From positions 14,242,714 through 14,306,713 of the forward strand of contig OZ025273.1 of assembly GCA_964019165.1 (NCBI GenBank): a DNA stretch of 64,000 nt, given 5' to 3'. The translations under genes were made by a program, and so were the position numbers. Shown piece by piece: positions 1 through 12,091 of this stretch. Source of the DNA: Mastigias papua. Lineage: Eukaryota; Cnidaria; Scyphozoa; Rhizostomeae; Mastigiidae. Position 1 is the first letter of the stretch; each line of letters begins with the position of its first letter. The notes beneath the pieces were generated by a model. The model did not search any database, had not been told where the DNA came from, and saw nothing but the letters and a program-made list of their open reading frames with translations.

Positions 1-1730
1 AAGTTACAATGTTTACGTGTCACTACAGACTTGCTCAAAATCCATAGGCATATACCTTAAATCCTTCATAAACGCTTTGCATCTCGACAGTTACAATCAC
101 TGGTTTTATGCTGTTGCTTTAAAAGTCACATATTCATGTTGTACGTCTTGGTGCTTAAATCAGTTTTGCATTTTATTTCCAGAATTTCGTGGAGAGTACT
201 GCACTATCCTTAGTTACTTCTACAGTTGAACGACCTTTGTCCGTTTGATTATGCCGAGCTTAAAAGCGTACAGTTTAAAATTGACTGCTTATTCACATTT
301 TGCTAGAGCAATGACTTTAATTTAGATAGTTAAAGCAAATACATATAATGGCTAACTACACTGTCATCGTCAGGAACAAAAGCAAAAATGTGCGCTACTT
401 CAGTATCTGAAATGCAGTGTGCGTGTAATGAAACTAGTGTACGGGTCTATTGTTCATTTTGTGATCTCACATTGCGTTTTCGACTGATAGTAAAGCGTAT
501 ACTGAATACAATATATTGATTCAATCTATATTGTTTTCTATATACTAAGTGGCTTCTAGATTACGACAATTTGCTTTTCCTTCTTTTCAGTATGCTTGTA
601 CGTTTCGATTGGATTTGCAGCGTTGAAAACGTTTGGTGTATTCCTTAATATGCTCTCATGGTATAGGTAAGAAAGGGCATGCATTTTGATATCTTTTTGT
701 TTCAATTTTACACCATTATTGCAGTCATTGCTAACCTTAAGCTGTCTATTTTTTAGAAAGCACATAACAAGACTTCGAAAAGGAGACAAATCATGGCTAC
801 CCGCATCGATGAAGTCATTGCAAGCATCATCTGCTAGTTTGATGGTAATTTAATTGATAATATTTGATAATTCCAATTGTTATTCGTAGCCTATCATAGA
901 AAAGATGATTCTGCAAATTGACTACAGATACAGTGTCTGTCCAAGTTCTATTTCTCAAATTGTTAGTCTATTTACACTCCAGAATCTCATTGCAACTCAT
1001 ATATTGGTTGCACTGTCTAACTTTCATTCTGAACATAGACATAACGTCATTGACACTATCGAAAATTTTTCTATGATGATGTGTCCTCATTAGCCACATT
1101 CCTTTAATTTGCTGATACTCTTCAGCTTTGTTCACACTTGTGATGTAAGAGCTGAAACGAGCGAAGTAAACATACGGCAGATAGGACTTTTTCACGTGAA
1201 CCAAGAAGTGAAGCAATATGTGAAGCAAGCCGTTCACACTAGCGCAAGCAATTTAGGGTTAGCTTCGTATGAACCACAAACAAGCAACATGGAAGGGGAA
1301 AGAGGGACGAAGAGGAACTTTTACTAGGGTTGTGATATTGTTTTATTAAACCTTAGAAACATAGGTGAAAGCAGTTTCAAGCCATTATTGATCGGAAACT
1401 GCGGTTGAGAGAAACTTTCAGGCAACGTGAAAGAACAGGAGCATTTTCATATATTGGTACATTTTTCCAATGGCAACAATTTTCTGTTTATTTCTTTACT
1501 AAATTTTCTTGATTTGTCGTAGAGGATAGGGTATTTTCTTGCAGACTCTCCAAGTCTTTCTTCTGTCCTGCTTCTTTTACTTTGCTAAAGTTTTTCCCAT
1601 TACTATGCTCTCTATTTACTTCAAAAGTGCCTTGCGTATGGTTTGTACAACACTCAAACTACAAAATTTATGAAGCAAGAGTGAAGCAAGGGTGAAGCAA
1701 AGTTATAAAACATTTTTGATATTCTTCCTT
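1..1730. other. Unassigned 5' stretch
   Basis: AT-rich DNA with no recognisable coding similarity on either strand. The short open frames here lack convincing splice sites or family motifs. A GTGAAGCA word recurs around 1200-1240 and 1685-1700. Missing upstream exons of the STRA6-like gene could lie here, but I could not identify any. Confidence 0.4.
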
Positions 1731-1782
1731 CAGCGCATGCTCTATGCTTGCCTCACTTGCTTCATACATGTTCACATTCAGA

Positions 1783-2057
1783 TTGCTTCTGCTTCACTGC
1801 ATGCTTCTGTTTCTCCATTTGCTTCTGTTTTACTGCTTGCTTCTGCCTCGCCGCTTGTCTCTGCTTCTGCTTTTGCTTCTGCTTTTGCTTCTGTCTCTGC
1901 CTCTGCCTCTGTCTCTGTCTCTGCCTCTGCCTCTGTCTCTGTCTCTGTCTCTGTCTCTGCCTCTGCCTCTGCCTCTGCCTCTGCCTCTGTCTCTGCCTCT
2001 GCCTCTGTCTCTGCCTCTGCTTCTGCTTCTACCTCTACCTCTGATTCTGTTTCTGCT
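1783..2057. repeat. Polypyrimidine hexanucleotide array (CTCTGY)n
   Basis: About 275 bases of imperfect 6-base units CTCTGC, CTCTGT and TTCTGC, almost pure pyrimidine on this strand apart from one G per unit. Open frames through it (alternating Ser-Ala, Leu-Pro, Cys-Leu or, in reverse, Ala-Glu) are products of the repeat, not evidence for a gene. Such tracts can form triplex (H-DNA) structures. Confidence 0.9.
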
Positions 2058-2099
2058 TCACAAGTGCGAATGTGCTTATATGTCATAGCTAGCACCGTG

Positions 2100-2671
2100 T
2101 GGCATGTAGCGCATTGAAAGGTAACTTTTTGCGTTTAGTTGCTGACAAATAGCATTTGGTTGCAATTACATGTAGCCAAAGTATATTACAGTATCCATCC
2201 CAGGTTTTACACTGTGCCTCTCTGTTAATGCTTCTCAGTTTCTGTGCTCTTGACTATATAATAGTTTATCTACAAGGTTGTTCACCTATTGCTTATTTCA
2301 CGTCCGTTTGCTTCTCTACTCTCATTACAATACCTTTTCCTACAGTACTTTCTTGTACGTTCTTATTCTTCATCGGTGCTCTCTTGCGCGTTCTTTTATG
2401 TCAGGTGATTTTTGGATCCGCATTATTTTTCTTATCCCATATTTACCATTTGAACACATCCCTTGCCATATGACGACAACTTACGTATGAGGCGATAAGT
2501 ATGACTGAGTAGTCTTTACCAGATATATCAACTTGTAATACCTGGAACAAGTTGGTAATAGTTTATATCTGATATTTTACGAGCATCATGGTCCCATGAA
2601 TAAGCTTAACTGAAATTATACAGCAATATCTCCATAACGTTTTTGCCATTCTAAATAATATCCTTTTTGAT
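2100..2671. other. Unassigned stretch
   Basis: There is an open frame of about 105 codons at 2156-2473 rich in hydrophobic residues, but it has no family motif I recognise, and AT-rich intron DNA often gives such frames. Otherwise I see nothing. Confidence 0.35.
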
Positions 2672-4109
2672 CAGGGGCGGATCCAGACGGGGACTACTAG
2701 GGCCTGAGCTCCTTTTTCAGGGTTAAGGATATAATATTCTCTCAGTTAAGAAGTCCTCCTACAAATAGATACTACAAAGAACACTTTGTAAATATCGGAG
2801 CTCTTGCGGGTCTGCAAAAGTGGTATGATGTAGACAATAAATGTCAACAGAGCGTTTGTATGTGTTTTTGCTGGCTACTATTGACCGAAAGATGTCCAAT
2901 AATTTGCCAGGATCTCTATGAAGAGACCAAGGATATTTCAGCCCCAGTAGCATATAGAATACTCGATTTTACCAATGCTTAAAGTATCCTAGAAAAATTT
3001 ACTGACTCACGTGACGCAACAAGTCATGTGAGGGCTCTGTATAGTCATTATTGTGCGATCAAGACATTTACAAATGATCGTATACTAAACGACTTCTTTG
3101 ATCGCTAGCAACCTGTAAATTTCTCATGAAAGCTCTGAGCCTCTTTTCAAATTGAGTATTCTACAGGCCGCGGGATATCAGAATATCGTTTGTCTCTAAG
3201 GCTGCTGTTGGATGTCCGATATGTCTTTCGGTGCATTCCAGCCAGTAAAATGCGTACAATAATAACAAATTATTGCGAGGTATCTAGAACCAGAACCACA
3301 TACCTCAGATTTCATGCAAGTTCATCAAATACGATTTGTTTACCAAAATCTGCGCCAAGTTCCTATTTCGAATGATCGTTAGATGCTTTTTGATTTAAGT
3401 ATGAGGACAGACGAACGCACTATTAGTGAGGAAAGCTTAAAAGGTAAGCTAGTATACGTAGCAGGAATTACGTGTTCAGACTACACCAGTAGTGAGTCAT
3501 GCGTAGCTCCATACCTAATTTTTAATGTATCAGGTGAAATATGTATATATATTGCACTTTGTTATACTGTTGATGTTGACGCATGGGACGTCTGCTTTGT
3601 ATTTAGGCTAGAACCATAGTTATGGCTATCGTCTGCGTTTAGGCAGGATGACTTCAGGGACATTTGCATCTCTAGGACCCTATTTGCATTTTGTTGTTGG
3701 CAGGGAGGGACTCTCAGAACTGGTTTACTCGTCATTACTCAAGTCGAATCAGTTAGCTGTAACTTATCTGAAAGTCTGCGAATTTATTTGGTTCGACATA
3801 ACTTCACGCTCCATAAATTAAATCTTCCTTTTGGATAACGGCCTCCACTTTGTTCTTCTGTACTTCCTTTTTACTCTGCGACTCCATGCATAATATATTA
3901 CTAGAATCACCATGGATCCCAGGAAATCGACAGCATTAAGTACTGTTTATCTTGTAGTTGGCATGTACACGAGAGAAATGTCATTGCATAAAGCCTACTT
4001 CCACGCCCACCACGCCCACCACGCCCACCACGCCTATCACGCCTACCATCCCTATCACGCACACGCTCATGTTTAGCCCCTGTTAGATTTTTTTCTGAAT
4101 CCGCCGCTG
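2672..4109. mobile_element. Non-autonomous DNA element with CAGGGGCGGATCCAGA ends (copy 1)
   Basis: It starts CAGGGGCGGATCCAGA at 2672 and ends with the complement of CAGCGGCGGATTCAGA at 4109, so the ends form imperfect 16-base inverted repeats of the kind found on animal hAT elements. No transposase is visible. Blocks inside it recur in reverse orientation at 55-58.8 kb: the segment near 2760-2960 with 58230-58380, and the segment 3383-3720 with 57290-57640 and 58480-58830. A CCACGCCCAC minisatellite lies near its right end. I could not find a clean 8-base target duplication. Confidence 0.65.
4001..4062. repeat. 10-base CCACGCCCAC-like minisatellite
   Basis: About six units of a 9- to 10-base motif related to CACGCCCAC/CACGCCTAC. 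The reverse complement occurs in the related copy at 55695-55725, so it belongs to the mobile element. Confidence 0.8.
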
Positions 4110-5711
4110 GTGATTGCTACACATTTAAATGTAATCATCATTTAGTGTACGACAAGTAGATTTGTTTCGAATACCTGTTGAATAGCCATGCACATTCTTG
4201 ATGAGTACATTTCACCTATACAACATTGCACAACTAAGAGAGCATCAAACTTATAATGGTCAAGGAAGCAAAAGAGAATTTCCAGTATCAAACAATGATG
4301 ATGATGATACAATGATTCCCGTAGCAAAATTAGGTGATAGTGCAAAATCAATTGAATAATCTGATGTTTTGAAGTTCCCCACTGCTAACATTCAGTTTCC
4401 ATGCATTGTTTTCAACTAATATGTTGTGCAGCTGTGCAGTGTAAAGAAATTGTTAAAAGTTGATCAACACAAGGCTGATTCCGGATACAAGGTTATTTCA
4501 AGAGCCTAGATGTATTGTTTCAATTAGCTTTTCAGAAACAATACATCCTGCACGTTATTCTTGAACAGGTTTGCAACGCTCAACAAGTATTATCCACTCT
4601 GATTGACTTAAATTTCAGATTGTGGGATGACTCGATCTATAGTAGAATTGTAGTGGTCATGCTCTTGGGCAACTTTTCCATCCCTGTGGGCTTTGACTTC
4701 CCTGCTTCAGAATTCCCCATATCCAAACTCTCAAATTTTCCAGAATTCATTTGCGATAAAATGACGGAATTGTTAACTGAGCATGCTAAAGAAACTATGT
4801 TGCAATTAATTTATTCTCTTCTGAGAGAAGTGAACGCTGCCGAAGAAACTATGCATTCAAGTTGGGTGCATCTTTCCTTTACAACTGACAACCCCTTTGT
4901 GGTTATGGTTTGGTTCCAGTTCTCCAACTATATTATCATAAAAGCTCATTAAGACATATCAGCTTGAATCCTTAGCTTTGCTCATTACTTATCTTACCTG
5001 AGAGTAATACCACCCTATGCAAAGAGTAACAATATAATCTCTATATTTTTGAAAAGTTGATTTTTAGACATTATATTGAAAAATATTCAATTGTTTTGAA
5101 AGTACTTGCTACAAGTTTTTGTCATATGTTTTCTTTCAAATCTTTGGAAATCCTTACATTTTGGAAATGTCTGAACCTAATTGAAGCTACCATAATGAAT
5201 GATTTTAGATGCTGTCAAGATATAGGACTTTGAGTTACACTATATAATTTGCCTAACATCATCATTTGAAATCTTATTTCAAATTGTGATTGGACATCGG
5301 GGCCAGAGGGAAAGTTTTATACTAGAAGTGAACTCTTGATTCGTACACCGTACGACATTAGGCCCAATCAAAATTCTGACTGATTTATTACTTGTAAATG
5401 AATGACTTATGCGCTACCTCAGATTTTTCTTTATTGGTAGAAGATTTTTTCTTAAACTTTACTTTGTAATTTAATGACTAACAACTGGGTTGGTACAAGA
5501 GTACCTATGCAATACATGAAATAATTCATGCCTGAAAATAGATTTAATACATATATAGATATAATACATATATAGATATAAGCACCTTTACTTGTCTAAT
5601 TTTAAACACAAGAATAATCTGATGTAATTTTGCACAAATTGTTACGGATATGACATATAACGCAAATTATATAACTTTAGAACATATTTCTCTTTTATTG
5701 TCTATTCGCAG
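4110..5711. other. Probable intron of the STRA6-like gene, with one unexplained open frame
   Basis: No recognised exon. An open frame runs 4515-4952 on the + strand. Part of it follows a reasonable acceptor (TTTCAG before 4619) and includes helical-looking sequence with EFICDKMTELLTEHAKE, but it shows none of the membrane segments expected of the STRA6 region preceding 5712. It may be chance or an exon of something unrecognised. The rest is AT-rich. Confidence 0.35.
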
Positions 5712-8700
5712 GCAGCTGGTATGAAATATGCTGGTTACCAAGTAGCATACATTGCTTGGGGTATGTTATTTTGTTTCGCAATTTAACTCCAACTCTCACA
5801 GAATGTTGCAGTTTCATTTTCAGCAATATGATTTTCAGAAAGAATATTTGAATGATCCATAAAGAGCATTGCTTATTGAAATTGAAATCAGTATGTAGAT
5901 AGTTGATACCTTTGTTGTTACTTTGAGATTAAAAACTGTTCATTGCTTTTATAAATCTGTATTCAGTGTCTATGGTGCGTTACGGGCAGTTTTTATGCTC
6001 CTTGCTTGTAGATAAATTACACGAAAGAGGAAGTGTTGTTAAGTTCACCATGTAAAATTGTTCTGATGTTGTTTCTTTTGCATTTTTTTATTAACAATCG
6101 CAAATAAAACTTAATCAATGCTCTCAGCAGCATAGCATTCCATAGTGTATTGTCAATATTACGTCTTAGGTCTATATGATAAATAGTATATATTCCTAAG
6201 ATTTTTATTCCAATTCTATTTTGCAGGTTTTATTGTATTTGTATCTTTGCTACTACTCGTACTTGGGATCACTGCATCATTCATTATCTACCCACTAACC
6301 CAGGGTGAATCATCTTTCCTTTTGAACCTGATTGTTCAGGGACTGTGAGTATCTCAATTTCATGAGACATTTAAGACTTGCGAAAGAGTTTTTAGTACGT
6401 AGTTGATGGGACTATAATCATGAGTATGCTGGCAACAAAATTATTCCATAAATCTTTCATGCAAATGTATCTATAGACTATCAGCTGGTAAGAGCAAGAT
6501 TTTTTTATTTAAGATTAAAAAATATTGCTATTTTGAATGTTCCTTTCTTTCCAGATCACATAGTGAAAATTTGAGAAGATCATCTGAAGTTTCATCTGAT
6601 TAAATTATTTTATCTTCTCATAGACCGACGATTGCATTATCATTGGTAGTGTATATATTCCAAATTTTATCATCAAAGTTTTTCTTCTTACAAGAAAGAG
6701 GCACAAGGATTTCTGTAAATAACAGGTTTGGGGTATAGACTTTCTGAAACTCTAGCATAAATGCTGCGTAATCAAATTGACATACGCAATTGTACATATG
6801 CGTTTCAATAACTTGTGCGTGTTTAGGTTAGCTTTTTATATCAAAATTGCCATTGTTCTCTTGGAAGCACCACAACGTGAAGTAAAAAGATCCAGTACAT
6901 CATTCCTGATATTTGATGCTTGCATTTGGTAAACAATTGATGAATTGTTGGATCACTAAAAGTATCATATATACCAGTCTTTGTGGTGTTTATTACGAGA
7001 TTCTAAATTGGAGAATTGAAGCTCAGTTTGGAAGTCAAAGCTTCTACATATTTTCTGTTTTACAGGAAATTAAATTTCCCTTGATGAAAACCTTATATAC
7101 TCTATTTACTATAAAATTGTATAGGACTTTTGGAATAAAAATTGTTGGCTGCTGTATTGTAAAAGTTGTAGGATCCTGTATGAGGACATTCTTACAGCTT
7201 GAGATTCTTTGACTGCCATTGCTGACACATTACTGGGAGTAAATTGTGATCTACGAGTTCGGAAACATTCTGGCTGTGACACATTTCATCTATTGCTTGT
7301 CCTATTTGATATCAAAGAAAACAGAAACACGGAACTGTACATAATGTGCCATGTACAGAAAAGAGATTAAAGAGCCATATTTCTGTATTGCAGCAACCAG
7401 CTTGCAATATTGATAAGACGCATAACTAACTCAATTAACCTGTATCAATTGATGCAGACCTTTCCTTCTATAATTTCTATATTTTCCATTGCAGAAGTGC
7501 TTTCCATATAACATCTTATTACATGTTTTTCTTCAACATATTTCTTGGTTTATTCTCATGCTTGATGAGAATACTCAAAGGTTTGGTTATTGGTGTCTTA
7601 TTTCTCGAAAGAGTTCAGAAGAGCCTATTGCCAAGATCTTTTGAGAAGATGGACCCAGGTAACTATTACATGTTTTTTGTCTCAAGCTTTATTTTAAAGT
7701 ATTCATTAGGGACCATTTGTTCACGGCAACATGGGCTTCAGACTCTATATTTTGAAAGCACAGTGGAGTTGTTGATCAGAGGCATTCTGATAGGTTATGG
7801 TTAACCATGAAAGGCTTGCTAGTCAGCCTCTAAGTGGTTCTTTTGGTAATTACTATTTTGTGAAGCAAAATTTAATATTTGACATATTGTTATTTCATAT
7901 TACAACGTGCCAGGCTGCTATGCAATGATTTGGTTTTACCTTTGCATTTGAAGTTCTTTGACAAAAAATATGTGTCTTTGCGTTATCACTCATATCAATT
8001 TGCATATGTTTTGATAGTGTAAATGGTGAAACTTCAGAATTTGTTTCCTTTCTTTAGTATTTCTTTAGTATATCTCATATGTTCTGTTGTTCATTCTCTT
8101 CAGTATCCTTATCTATTCTACTGTGAGAGAGCCTATGATAGTTTCCAAATGTTCTCAGATGCTTGGCACTATTCATATTCTGCACGTAACTTTCAAACCT
8201 TCCTCCCTAAAAAGTGTTTTTATTTTGGAGGAACTGTCTCGTAGTTCAAGTAACATTGTTCTGGGTAATCGCCGTTGCATGTAAGGCTCAAAGATGAATA
8301 ACACGTGAAAAGTCTGTTGGCACTACAGAACTTTACTATAGTACAAAGAAGCGGGAACATTCTTTAAGCATACTGAAAGCTTTTTTTTCGTCCGACACTC
8401 AGAGTATGAAACGTCGGATAACAACCGAAAGGTGAACCGAAATATATAGCCAGATGCGGGTGCACGTGATATGATGAATAATGCGTCTATTTGGCCCTAT
8501 GATTGGCCAATTAGCACCTATTCACCATTGTTTACTTGAAGAGTCCAAGTGAAAAAACGAACTCTTTTTGTTTACACAAGACTGGGTTTTGAGTCTTAAT
8601 GTAAACTGATTCCAAAACACCTAAATGAAAGGACGATCTTGCTTGCCCAATGATCCAAATATTATCATCTGTATATGTTTTGGCGCATTCTGTATTTGTA

Positions 8701-11700
8701 ATAAGATGTTGTCCTATGGCTGAATCACTTTTCATTTTAGAATTAGAGTTTTTACACATATGAGGTTGCTGTTCCCTTATTGTAGTATTTTTCTTCCTGA
8801 TGCTCGTGGGTACATGTTGCTTTATTCTGTCTGCTAGCCTCTGCGTAGTGTGCCCTACGTACCGAGCTTCACATCAGCACGAAAATTCGTAAACTACACA
8901 ACTTTTTTGAGTGGTAGGAACGCTATCTTTTTTAGCAGAACATTTCTGCCAAAGCATTTCTGTGCTCCTTTGACATCAGCAGTCTATTCACCAACATACC
9001 ATTAGATGAGACCATATGGATTTGTACTGATGCTTTGTATGGAGGTCACCTTGATTGCCCTCCATTCCCTGAGGACGCATTCAAAGAATTGATGCTAATT
9101 GCTACGCGAGGAGTGGAATTCAGTTTTAACAACCAGATGTATAAGCAATTAGATGGAGTGGCAATGGGTAGTCCTTTGGGGCCAGCTTTAGCAAATATTT
9201 TCGTGGGCTTTCATGAAAGTAGACTTTTCAATAACACCGTAAAACCAGGTGTCTACTTTCGTTATGTTGATGATACTTTTGTCATTTTCGGTTCGGAGCT
9301 GTAATGTGATCGTTTTCATGTAAACCTCAACCAGCTACATCCAGCCCTAAACTTTGCAGTAGAGAAGGAGCAAAACAACTCCTTGCATTTTCTAGATGTT
9401 TCGGTGGAGAAAGGGGACACTAGATTTCTCACCAGCATTTACAGGAAGCCAACGTTTACTAGCCAATACATCAGTTGGAATTCCTTCAGTCCAAAAGCTA
9501 GGAAGATCAACCTAACCAAAGCTTTAGTTCATAGGGCACTTATGATTTGCTCTAAAACTAAGTTAGATTCTGAGCTGGACACAATAAAACAACTTTTAAT
9601 TGACAATGGATATCCAGAAGATGTCCTTGTTTCGTGCATTAAGGAAAAACTAGCCAACATTTCATTAGAAAAACGGTTTGGTCCTGAAAAGTGCCCAGTT
9701 TACCTAAAATTGCCCTTGATTGGAAATTTTTCATCAAAATTTGAAAACCAAATTAATAAAGGCATTACATCTTGTTTCTATGCTGTATAGCCCAGTGCGG
9801 TTTATAATACTAGGGTAATGCTGCCATCTGCTAAAAAAGATAGCGTTCCTACCACTCAAAAAAGTTGTGTAGTTTACGAATTTTCGTGCTGATGTGAAGC
9901 TCGGTACTTAGGGCGCACTACGCAGAGGCTAGCAGACAGAATAAAGCAACATGTACCCACGAGCATCAGGAAGAAAAATACTACAATAAGGGAACAGCAA
10001 CCTCATATGTGTAAAAACTCTAATTCTAAAATGAAAAGTGATTCAGCCATAGGACAACATCTTATTACAAATACAGAATGCGCCAAAACATATACAGATG
10101 ATAATATTTGGATCATTGGGCAAGCAAGATCGTCCTTTCATTTAGGTGTTTTGGAATCAGTTTACATTAAGACTCAAAACCCAGTCTTGTGTAAACAAAA
10201 AGAGTTCGTTTTTTCACTTGGACTCTTCAAGTAAACAATGGTGAATAGGTGCTAATTGGCCAATCATAGGGCCAAATAGACGCATTATTCATCATATCAC
10301 GTGCACCCGCATCTGGCTATAAATTTCGGTTCACCTTTCGGTTGTTATCCGATGTTTCATTCTCTGACGAGTGTCGGACGAAAAAAAAGCTTTCAGTGTG
10401 CTTAAAGGATGTTTCCGCTTTTTCGTGCTATAAAGATGAATTAGTTAAGACGATTAAGGTATTTATCATGTTTTTAGGTATATTCGGGGTTTTTGGCGGA
10501 TATTTTAGCTTATCAGTTCTCATAATATCATCCACTTTTATACACACACGCGCGCATGCGTGCACAGTCACATATACTGAAATAGAATCACGTGCTTGAG
10601 ACTGCACAATTACATTGTCTGTTGCTTGTTTTCCATAACTTCTTATGATCTATGAATGTTGCTTGTTAGATTTGTCAGATATAGATTATCAACTGTATCT
10701 AATGTGAAAGCTAGACAATGATTTTCAGTCTATTTGTTGCTTTCAAATGTTTTTCATCTAAACAGAGAAAGGCTATTGAAATAAGATGGTTATTCGTGAA
10801 ACCTTAATGTGTGAAGATCGTAGGAAATCTTGAATTGTCATTATAAAAGTGAGTGCGATTATTTTGCCTCTATATCTTACAAATGAAATTTACACTTTTT
10901 TATTTCGTCTCTAGGTTATTTTGCATATATAGGTTACATCCTGATAGAGCACTCTCATGCAAACCCTGTGCTTTGCGTCTTCTTCCAGCTCATGAAAGAG
11001 GAGTTTATAAGTGTTAAGAAGAATCGTGAATCTATCGGTAAGGATATAATGCATATTTGATTTCATTGCTGGGCGTTTTGCCAGCGCGAAATTCAACATA
11101 ACAGTACTGCTTTTCAACTGCCTTTGACAGGCTAGCAATTTCAAAATATTAATAGGAACAAAAGTTGAGATGATCTAAAATAGGGCAAAATGTGGCAGTG
11201 AATGGTCCTCTCAGAAGTTGAAGATATATTAAAATTCGTTAGCATACAACTGTCTAGCTACATCATTTAATAGTTCCTGTGGCAAAAATGAACTCTTCAC
11301 TATAATTACTTCTTCCTGCACGATTTCGCATATTTATGAAGAGATCAAAATTAGAAGTGATGTTTTCTTTGCACCTGAGAGTTGTTGTGATAATATGAGT
11401 GTATTGATGTTGTAAATTCAAAATAGCTGCAGGGCATTTCCTTGACCCCTTGTTCTGCCTTCAGGACGAGATAGAAACAATCATAGAATGGCATGCTAAT
11501 AAGCTACATGTAGGCAACAGAAGCTCTTTCTTTGCTTCTTGCTCTTCTGGGTCCCGAAGGGTACTTTCTTATTTTCATGAATCACTTTCGTTCAACAACA
11601 GTGACACTGGAAGATTCATTTGACTTTCGTACACTGTAACGTGCGGTTTCATCTTAGGACACATAGTGGTATGAATCTGTCGTATCATAAAACTGTTTTA

Positions 11701-12091
11701 CAATGTGAGATTATCTCAAGATTAAAGGTTTGTCTAATGGAAAACGTAAAGTTTTTTGAAAAATTTTGATTTTTCATCTTGTTCTTTATATGCTTCATTT
11801 CTAGCCATTTTAATTAATGAAGACGTGGAGGTTAGAGATGGACATAGATGCTGTCAGGCAATTGATAGCATGGAGTTGGGAGTACAGAATAGAAAAAGTC
11901 AATTGTTGTTTGCTTATGAAAGACGAAAAATAGTCCGTAATAAATGGAATTTGTTTTATACTTTAGTCAATAATCCTGACTTGGTTAAATATAGAAAAAA
12001 TAAACGAAATGCTGATGAAGAGGGAAATGACGATGAAGATGATCAACTTAGTGGTGAAAAGAGTAAAGGAAATTCATCATTCTATGACTAA
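5712..12091 (+). CDS. STRA6: STRA6-like retinol transporter, C-terminal exons (5' exons not found)
   Basis: Six exons join in frame: 5712-5760, 6227-6344, 6624-6725, 7495-7658, 10915-11037 and 11805-12091 (stop TAA 12089-12091). Every junction is AG/GT and the phases match, giving 280 residues. STRA6 family proteins are about 650 residues, so this is roughly the last 40 percent. In order one sees a short AAGMKYAGYQVAYIAWG segment, a hydrophobic helix (FIVFVSLLLLVLGITASF), a second helix ending VNNRSAF, a third helix followed by SLLPRSFEKMDPGYFAYIGY and IEHSHANPVLCVFF, then a charged tail with KWNLFYTLVNNPDLVKY. These match the conserved C-terminal landmarks of STRA6 (YQ.A, NRR, SLLP, DPGY, SHP/ANP, YTLLHNP). 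In vertebrates STRA6 is a plasma-membrane receptor that moves retinol from RBP4 into cells; the invertebrate ligand carrier is not evident here. STRA6 versus the related RBPR2/STRA6L cannot be told apart. The exon before 5712 must end in phase 0. Confidence 0.87.
8351..8939 (-). repeat. Inverted left arm of the Penelope-like element
   Basis: Reverse complement of 9827-10418. It carries the same endonuclease end (open on the minus strand at 8532-8759). Compared with the right arm it lacks three bases (CGA) in the CTGACGAGTG motif near 8400. Confidence 0.9.
8955..9790 (+). pseudogene. Penelope-like reverse transcriptase fragment
   Basis: Two frames read through an in-frame TAA at 9302-9304. 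The first contains LDGVAMGSPLGPALANIF and the catalytic FRYVDDTFVIF; the second contains LHFLDVSVEK, the SIYRKPTFTSQYISWNSFSP motif and ends at 9790. These motifs are characteristic of Penelope-like RT (single-copy PLE type, related to telomerase RT). The N-terminal part of the RT is absent. The copy is not functional as it stands. Confidence 0.88.
9830..10234 (+). pseudogene. GIY-YIG endonuclease end of the Penelope-like element (right arm)
   Basis: The reading contains VVYEFSC, then a TGA codon, then CEARYLGRTTQRLADRIKQH, the GIY-YIG core of PLE endonucleases. An open 75-codon stretch at 10007-10234 ends in FSLGLFK. The in-frame TGA at the start of the GIY-YIG core is shared with the inverted arm, so it predates the duplication or was copied with it. 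Confidence 0.82.
10440..10914. other. Intron sequence, nothing recognised
   Basis: Follows the Penelope-like arm and runs to the acceptor TCTCTAG before the exon at 10915. It includes a short CA/CG-alternating patch at about 10540-10565. Confidence 0.5.

Larger units (their letters stand above)
8351..10418 (+). mobile_element. Penelope-like retroelement with inverted terminal copies
   Basis: The element sits in the 7659-10914 intron of the STRA6-like gene. A core of 8940-9826 encodes the reverse transcriptase. The 3' arm 9827-10418 encodes the end of the GIY-YIG endonuclease. The same roughly 590 bases occur in reverse complement at 8351-8939. The arms differ only by a few bases and a 3-base indel, so the 75-codon endonuclease end is read identically from both. 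Penelope-like elements are known for such terminal repeats in tandem or inverted order. The RT is 5'-truncated: it begins near 8955 with an SSLFTNIPLDETI motif fused to the inverted arm. Confidence 0.85.

Noticed and set aside
1692..2117. Ser-Ala, Leu-Pro, Cys-Leu and Ala-Glu repeat proteins
   Set aside because: All are different readings of one CTCTGY array; no start context, splice signals or unique sequence supports a gene.
2156..2473. Membrane-protein exon with several hydrophobic segments
   Set aside because: No family motif, no convincing splice sites, and hydrophobic readings are common in AT-rich DNA.
4515..4952. Missing upstream exon of the STRA6-like gene
   Set aside because: A GAA/GTGAAC donor in the right phase exists, but the peptide lacks the membrane helices and motifs expected at that point of STRA6.
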